Shown in pieces: positions 4,497-8,588 of a DNA stretch of 8,588 bases. The stretch spans positions 1 through 8,588 of the forward strand of contig JAEELK010000080.1 of assembly GCA_016282655.1 (NCBI GenBank), in the 5' to 3' direction. Each line of letters starts with the position of its first letter. The first letter of the stretch is position 1. This DNA is from Bacillota bacterium (lineage in GTDB: Bacteria; Bacillota; Clostridia; Peptostreptococcales; Anaerovoracaceae). Both the position numbers and the translations under genes were made by a program. The notes beneath the pieces were generated by a model. That model did no database searches. It had not been told where the DNA came from and saw nothing but the letters and a program-made list of their open reading frames with translations.

Positions 4497-6060
4497 AATT
4501 CCCTTCCTGGAGCCATTCCGGAACGGTATCCCCGCCGCCGGAGCCGCTGTCGGAAGATCCGCCTTCCGCGCTGCCGGCGCTGCCCGAAGAAGCGCCGCCG
4601 TCCGAAGCGCCCGCGTCCGTGCCGCCGCTCTCGCCCGCAGTGCCGCTCTCCGCGCTGCCGGCGCCGCCCTCGGAAGCGCCGCTGTCCGCGCCGCTCCCAC
4701 CGTCGGAGGCTCCTTCGCTGCCGCCCTCGGAGGACGCAGCTTCGCCGCTCTCGCTGCCGGAAGCTCCTTCGCTCCCGTTCCCGCTGCCGGCGTTCTCTTC
4801 AGCGCCCGCGGCGCCTTCCGCGCTCTCGCCTTCCGCTCCGCTGCCTTCTTCCGTGCCGGAGGCTTCGCTGCCTTCGGCGCCGTCCTTCGGCGTTTCCTCC
4901 TTCTCCTGCTCGGCCGCGTCCTTCTTGCCCTCGTCCTCTGCGATCTGCCGGGCCGCCTTTTCCGGGTCCGGCCTGCCGGTCAGGGCATAGTAATTCAGGA
5001 AGGAGTCCTCTCCGCCGGCGATGACGCCGCTGGTGGAATAGACCCTGCCGCCCTCCTTGGTCAGGACGTTCAGGTTGCCGGCCTTGATCTCCGTGGTGAA
5101 GGGGTTCAGATACTCGTTGATGGTCTTCACCCATTCGCTCACGTAGATGCCCACATAGGAACCGCCGCGCACGCTGATGCCAGTGTTCGCGGGGAAGGGC
5201 TGGAAATTGATGTTCGCCATGTCCAGGCCGAGGAATTCCTTGCCGTACCAGACGATGTTGCCGAGGCTCATGTCCGTCTCGACGTACTGCTTGAAGATGG
5301 AGGCGAATTCATCCACCTTCGTGACGTTGCCGATGCTCAGGCACTGCTTCGCGAAAGCCTTGATAAATGCCTGCTGCGTGGCGATGCGCCCGATGTCCGC
5401 GTCCGCGTAGCCGGAGCGGAAGCGCATGACGCCCACGGCGTCGTGGCCGCTGAGCAGCTGTTCTCCGGCCTTCAGGTGGATCTCCAGCTTCTGGTCCGGG
5501 TCGGAATAGTCCATGTTCTGCGGCACGTTGAAGCGCACGCCGCCGATGCAGTCCACCAGCTCCTCGAACGCTTTCAGATCCACAACGGCATAGCAGTCCG
5601 GGACGAAGCCCATGATCTTTTTCAGTTCCTTCTGCAGGCCTTCGATGCCGCCGTGCAGATAGGCGCCGTTGATCTTCTTGACGGACCAGCTGACGTTGAT
5701 CATGGTGTCTCTGGGGATGCTGACCATATTCACCGTCTTGGCCTTGCTGTCGTAGGCGCCGACGATGATGGTGTCCGTGTTGGTGCCGGACTGGTCGCAG
5801 CCGCAGACCAGGAAGGTGTAGAAGCCCTCCTTGCGGTCCGCGCCCTCGATCTTCAGGACTTCGCCCTCCAGCACCTCTTCTTCTGCCTGCTCCCCCTCTT
5901 CCTCCTGATCCGACGGCCGGAGCTCCGGCGGTTTGATCGCGTGGCAGGCGAAGAGGATCCCTATGATCACAAGCACCGCCAGGATGACGAGGATCCAGCG
6001 CAGCCTGCGGTTCCGTGCGCTGCCCGAGCTCCTTCTTCTGCTGCTTCGTCTTTGTCTCAT
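4495..6060 (-). CDS. LytR-CpsA-Psr (LCP) family wall-polymer ligase with long acidic tail
   Basis: 521 residues. LCP enzymes transfer lipid-linked glycopolymers (such as teichoic acids or capsule) onto peptidoglycan at the outer face of the membrane. A basic cytoplasmic N-terminus (1-20) precedes one membrane helix (21-39), an acidic linker (50-66), then the LCP domain (about 80-240). Key motifs are TDTIIV with Asp96, SIPRDT with Arg117, and MRFRSGYADADIGRIATQQ, containing Arg213, Arg215, Asp222 and Arg225, matching the conserved polyprenyl-phosphate-binding Arg/Asp set. Residues ~240-365 complete the extracellular region. From about 375 to 510 the protein is an almost pure Ser/Gly/Ala/Glu/Asp low-complexity tail, ending in TVPEWLQEGN. 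The tail is far longer than in typical LCP proteins. The ATG start at 6060 has only a weak purine-rich site. The gene is 12 nt upstream of dacF. Confidence 0.94.
   Translation of the reverse strand: MRQRRSSRRRSSGSARNRRLRWILVILAVLVIIGILFACHAIKPPELRPSDQEEEGEQAEEEVLEGEVLKIEGADRKEGFYTFLVCGCDQSGTNTDTIIVGAYDSKAKTVNMVSIPRDTMINVSWSVKKINGAYLHGGIEGLQKELKKIMGFVPDCYAVVDLKAFEELVDCIGGVRFNVPQNMDYSDPDQKLEIHLKAGEQLLSGHDAVGVMRFRSGYADADIGRIATQQAFIKAFAKQCLSIGNVTKVDEFASIFKQYVETDMSLGNIVWYGKEFLGLDMANINFQPFPANTGISVRGGSYVGIYVSEWVKTINEYLNPFTTEIKAGNLNVLTKEGGRVYSTSGVIAGGEDSFLNYYALTGRPDPEKAARQIAEDEGKKDAAEQEKEETPKDGAEGSEASGTEEGSGAEGESAEGAAGAEENAGSGNGSEGASGSESGEAASSEGGSEGASDGGSGADSGASEGGAGSAESGTAGESGGTDAGASDGGASSGSAGSAEGGSSDSGSGGGDTVPEWLQEGN
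4531..4938 (-). repeat. low-complexity Ser/Gly/Ala/Glu-rich coding region of the LCP gene
   Basis: About 135 codons (residues ~375-510) consist of imperfect, irregular repeats of units such as SEGG, ASDGG and SGSAGSAEGG. Codons are varied rather than perfectly reiterated, so the tail is an old, selected low-complexity segment rather than a fresh slippage product. The first ~20 residues are charged (Lys/Glu), the rest is acidic and uncharged-polar. Confidence 0.8.
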
Positions 6061-6078
6061 GCTTTTCTGTCTCTTTTC

Positions 6079-6106
6079 TCTATCCCGTGGATGCCCTTGC
6101 TGTCAA
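6079..6106 (-). promoter_or_regulatory. possible promoter of the LCP-dacF genes
   Basis: On the - strand a perfect -35 box TTGACA (6106-6101) is followed after 16 bases by GATAGA (6084-6079), a weak -10 sharing three of six bases with TATAAT. Transcription would start only about 12 bases before the LCP start codon, a short leader. The -35 box is convincing and the -10 box is not. Confidence 0.3.
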
Positions 6107-6116
6107 CGCCGCCGCA

Positions 6117-7754
6117 TCAGCCGCGGATCTGTTTTTCTACGATGCGCCCGCCGCAGTATTTCTCGCGCAGACGGGGCTTTTCGATCTTGCCGGTCGGATT
6201 CCGCGGCACCTTGTCGAAGATGACCCTGCGGGGCCGCTTGTAGCGGGGCAGGTCCTTGCAGAACTCCATGATGTCCGCTTCCGTGCAGTAGTGGCCCGGC
6301 TTCAGTTCTACGATGGCCGCCGCGATCTCGCCGAGCCGGTGGTCCGGCAGGCCGATGACCGCCACGTCCTTGATGCTGCTGTGCCTGCGCAGATAGTCCT
6401 CGATCTGGACGGGATAGAGGTTCTCGCCGCCGCTGATGATGACGTCCTTCTTGCGGTCCACCAGATAGATGAAGCCGTCTTCGTCCTCCTGCGCCATGTC
6501 GCCGGTGTAGAGCCAGCCGTCCGAGAGCACCTCCGCGGTGGCTTTGGGATCGTTATAATAGCAGGTCATGACGCCGTCGCCCTTCACCGCGAGCTCGCCG
6601 ACCTGGCCCTTCGGCACGTCCTTCCAGTGCTCGTCCACGATGCGGACCTGCCAGCCGTAGCCGGCCTTGCCGATGGCGCCGACCTTGTGGATGTTCTCCA
6701 CGCCCAGATGGACGCAGCCGGGGCCGATGGACTCGCTGAGGCCGTAGTTGGTGTCGTAGGCCTGTCCGGGGAAGACTTTCTGCCAGCGCTTGATGAGGCT
6801 GGGCGGAACGGGCTGCGCGCCGATGTGCATGAGGCGCCACTGCCCGAGCTCATAATCCTCCAGCTTGACTTCGCCGCTCTCGATGGCGTCCAGGATGTCC
6901 TGGGCCCAGGGCACCAGCAGCCAGACGATGCTGCAATGCTCCTCCGAGGCCGTGCGGAGGATCCACTCCGGCTTCGTGCCCTTCAGCAGAACGGACTTGG
7001 CGCCCACCAGGAAGCTGCCGAACCAGTGCATCTTCGCGCCGGTATGGTAGAGCGGCGGGATGCAGAGGAAGATGTCCTCGTGGGTCTGGCCGTGGTGGTT
7101 CTGCTCCACCTTGCAGGAATGCACGAGGCTCCTGTGCTTGTGCAGGATGGCCTTCGGGAAGCCCGTGGTGCCGGAGCTGAAGTAGATGGCCGCGTCGTCG
7201 TCGTCCGTCAGGGGGATCCCCGGCGCGTCGGCGGGCATGGCCGCCGCGCTCTCCTGATAGTTCTCCGCGTAGTCCGGGCTGCCGCTGCCCACGTAGAACA
7301 TGCCCTGCAGATGCAGGCGCTCCTCCGCGGCCAGCGCGTTCATGCGGTCCACGAACTCCGGCCCGAAGACCAGCACGTCGACCTCCGCCAGCTTCAGGCA
7401 GTATTCGATCTCGTCCGAGGCGTAGCGGAAATTCAGCGGCACCACCACGGCGCCGCTCTTGAGCACGCCGAAATAGATGGGCAGCCACTCGATGCAGTTC
7501 ATGAGCAGGATGGCTACCTTATTGCCCTTGCCGATGCCGCGGCTGAGCAGCAGATTGGCGAAGCGGTTGGCCTGATCGTCGAATTCCTTCCAGGTGATCT
7601 CCCTGCGATATCGGAACTCCGGCGCGGTCTCGACCAGCTCGTACTCCCGCCAGGGGATGCCGGCCTTCTCCGAGTTCTCCGGATTCACCGCCACGAGGCT
7701 GACCTCGGCCCCGTAGTCCTTCGCGTTGCGTTCCAATATCTCTGTGATGGGCAT
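6117..7754 (-). CDS. AMP-forming acyl-CoA synthetase (ANL superfamily)
   Basis: A 545-residue, full-length class I adenylate-forming enzyme that activates a carboxylic acid with ATP to an acyl-adenylate and then transfers it to coenzyme A in the cytoplasm. Core motifs in order: phosphate loop SSGTTGFPK (193-201), YGLSES (337-342), YTGD (416-419) with the ribose-binding Asp, hinge DRKKDVIISGGEN (433-445), and PTGKIEK with the catalytic Lys523. The N-terminal domain (to ~428) and the mobile C-terminal domain (~433-545) are both complete. The chain length of the substrate cannot be read from sequence; medium- or long-chain fatty acid, or an aryl acid, are all possible. The ATG at 7754 has AGAAGGA 7 bases upstream. 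It lies 75 nt downstream of mrp and 56 nt upstream of the LCP gene; no functional link to either is evident. Confidence 0.93.
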   Translation of the reverse strand: MPITEILERNAKDYGAEVSLVAVNPENSEKAGIPWREYELVETAPEFRYRREITWKEFDDQANRFANLLLSRGIGKGNKVAILLMNCIEWLPIYFGVLKSGAVVVPLNFRYASDEIEYCLKLAEVDVLVFGPEFVDRMNALAAEERLHLQGMFYVGSGSPDYAENYQESAAAMPADAPGIPLTDDDDAAIYFSSGTTGFPKAILHKHRSLVHSCKVEQNHHGQTHEDIFLCIPPLYHTGAKMHWFGSFLVGAKSVLLKGTKPEWILRTASEEHCSIVWLLVPWAQDILDAIESGEVKLEDYELGQWRLMHIGAQPVPPSLIKRWQKVFPGQAYDTNYGLSESIGPGCVHLGVENIHKVGAIGKAGYGWQVRIVDEHWKDVPKGQVGELAVKGDGVMTCYYNDPKATAEVLSDGWLYTGDMAQEDEDGFIYLVDRKKDVIISGGENLYPVQIEDYLRRHSSIKDVAVIGLPDHRLGEIAAAIVELKPGHYCTEADIMEFCKDLPRYKRPRRVIFDKVPRNPTGKIEKPRLREKYCGGRIVEKQIRG

Positions 7755-7761
7755 GTCTGTA

Positions 7762-7768
7762 TCCTTCT
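7762..7768 (-). promoter_or_regulatory. ribosome binding site of the acyl-CoA synthetase gene
   Basis: AGAAGGA on the - strand lies 7 bases before ATG 7754 and confirms that start. Confidence 0.65.
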
Positions 7769-7800
7769 TTCTTCCGCGCCGCGGGATCTTCTTATCTTCC

Positions 7801-7817
7801 GGGCGGCCGCGCCGCCC
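7801..7817 (-). other. GC-rich hairpin in the mrp-to-ligase gap
   Basis: GGGCGGC (7801-7807) and GCCGCCC (7811-7817) form a perfect 7-bp stem with a 3-nt loop, 12 bases after the mrp stop. On the - strand it is followed by GGAAGATAAG, not a T-run, so it is not a standard terminator. It could mark a processing or attenuation point in the transcript. Confidence 0.4.
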
Positions 7818-7829
7818 GCTTGTCCTTCG

Positions 7830-8588
7830 TTACAGTTCGATGCTTTCGAGGCCGGTCTCGGCGATCTCGCCGATGCGGCCCTGGTCCATGGCTGCCGCCA
7901 GCGCCGGGCTGATGGGCAGGCGGAACAGCTGCGGGATGCCGTGGCGCTCCGCGATCTCCTCCAGATGGCTCTCGCCGAAGATGTGGTGCTCCTTGCCGCA
8001 GTCCGGGCAGCGGAAATAGCTCATGTTCTCCACCAGCGCGAGCACGGGGACGTCGAGCAGGCCGGCCATGTTCACAGCCTTTTCGACGATCATGCCCACC
8101 AGCTCCTGCGGAGAGGTGACCACGACGATGCCGTCCACCGGCAGGGACTGAAACACCGTGAGCGGCACGTCTCCGGTGCCGGGCGGCATATCGACGAAGA
8201 GATAGTCCAGGTCGCCCCAGATGACGTCCGTCCAGAACTGCTTCACGGCGCCGGCGATGACCGGGCCGCGCCAGACCACCGGGTCCGTGCTGTTCTCTAA
8301 GAGCAGGTTCACGGACATGACGGAGATGTGCTCTTTGGTGAAGACGGGCAGGATGCCGTCGTCGTTGCCGCGGGCCTGTTCCGTGAGGCCGAAGGCGTTC
8401 GGGATGGAGGGGCCGGTGATGTCGGCGTCCAGGATGCCCACGTTGAGACCGCGGCGGCGCATGGTGACCGCCAGCGCGGAGGTGACCATGCTCTTGCCGA
8501 CGCCGCCCTTGCCGCTGACCACGGCGATGACCTTCTTGATCTGGCTCAAGCGGTGCGGCGCCTCGAGCAGGCTCTCGCGGGACGCGCA
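7830..8588 (-). CDS. mrp: Mrp/NBP35-family P-loop ATPase, Fe-S cluster carrier (5' end outside window)
   Basis: A cytoplasmic MinD/ParA-like ATPase that binds and passes on iron-sulfur clusters. A TTG at 8549 would give a 239-residue protein, but the frame stays open to the edge and the 13 extra residues (CASRESLLEAPHR) resemble the Cys-containing N-terminal extension common in clostridial Mrp proteins. There is also no ribosome binding site before that TTG, so the true start is judged to lie upstream. Counting from the TTG: deviant Walker A SGKGGVGKS (12-20) with both lysines, DADITGPSIP (41-50), Walker B region LFVDMPPGTGD (117-127), and the cluster-binding CxxC at 181-184 (FRCPDCG). The C-terminus (ESIEL) is complete. 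It is followed after 75 nt by the acyl-CoA synthetase gene. Confidence 0.93.
   Translation of the reverse strand, partial: CASRESLLEAPHRLSQIKKVIAVVSGKGGVGKSMVTSALAVTMRRRGLNVGILDADITGPSIPNAFGLTEQARGNDDGILPVFTKEHISVMSVNLLLENSTDPVVWRGPVIAGAVKQFWTDVIWGDLDYLFVDMPPGTGDVPLTVFQSLPVDGIVVVTSPQELVGMIVEKAVNMAGLLDVPVLALVENMSYFRCPDCGKEHHIFGESHLEEIAERHGIPQLFRLPISPALAAAMDQGRIGEIAETGLESIEL

Noticed and set aside
4619..4990. Pro/Ser/Ala-rich + strand frame opposite the LCP tail
   Set aside because: It is the complement of the low-complexity tail; its composition simply mirrors the repeats.
3301..6243. A 980-residue open frame on the + strand opposite dacF and the LCP gene
   Set aside because: It is exactly antisense to two genes with complete family motifs. 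GC-rich third positions remove stops from the opposite frame, and its composition (His, Arg, Ala, Val, Asp-rich, no domain) is typical of such shadows.
6015..8300. A 761-residue open frame on the + strand opposite the acyl-CoA synthetase and mrp
   Set aside because: Same antisense effect; no ribosome binding site, no recognisable motif, and the opposite strand has clear conserved enzymes.
6117..8588. Mrp and acyl-CoA synthetase read as a novel metabolic pair
   Set aside because: They share direction and a 75-nt gap, but nothing in either sequence indicates a shared pathway; a hairpin also lies between them.

Overview
The window looks like a chromosomal segment of a GC-rich (by eye about 60%) anaerobic, low-toxicity-of-oxygen Firmicute, most likely a member of the Clostridia. 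This rests on a two-domain rubrerythrin, Mini-RNase III, an LCP-family wall enzyme next to a DacF-type carboxypeptidase, a clostridial-style Mrp ATPase and short Gram-positive type IV prepilin signals. No rRNA, tRNA, insertion sequence, phage gene or CRISPR array was seen.

Layout. (1) Bases 1-908, + strand: the end of a pilus/pseudopilus operon, with the last codons of one gene, a 91-residue pseudopilin and a ~192-residue pseudopilin. All overlap, and the two complete ones carry a class III (prepilin) signal with Glu at +5. (2) Bases 909-1610, + strand: a separately promoted rubrerythrin with an extended -10 box, a structured leader and a strong ribosome binding site. (3) Bases 1611-1756: a convergent junction with two strong stem-loops, one of them bidirectional. 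(4) Bases 1757-8588, - strand: seven genes in one direction, read from right to left. They are an Mrp/NBP35-type Fe-S carrier ATPase (runs off the window edge), an AMP-forming acyl-CoA synthetase, an LCP wall-polymer ligase with a long acidic tail, a DacF-like D,D-carboxypeptidase, a small unknown ORF, Mini-RNase III (mrnC) and a modular type IV pilin. Gaps are mostly 11 nt of overlap to 75 nt, with no obvious internal terminator, so much of this block may be cotranscribed, with a possible internal promoter before the LCP gene.

How the genes fit together. Three kinds of envelope function meet here: pilus/pseudopilus parts on both sides of the rubrerythrin gene, and wall maturation (LCP ligase plus carboxypeptidase). 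The acyl-CoA ligase, Mrp and mrnC are metabolic, Fe-S and RNA-processing housekeeping genes. The least ordinary points are the pilin gene (poly-G tract acting as its ribosome binding site, a 12-bp in-frame tandem repeat coding a Ser/Pro linker, Ala rather than Gly before the cleavage site), the ~135-residue acidic Ser/Gly tail of the LCP protein, and the small overlapping TTG-start ORF. I found no strong evidence for a wholly new biological system. Very long + strand frames opposite the - strand genes are judged to be GC-rich antisense shadows.
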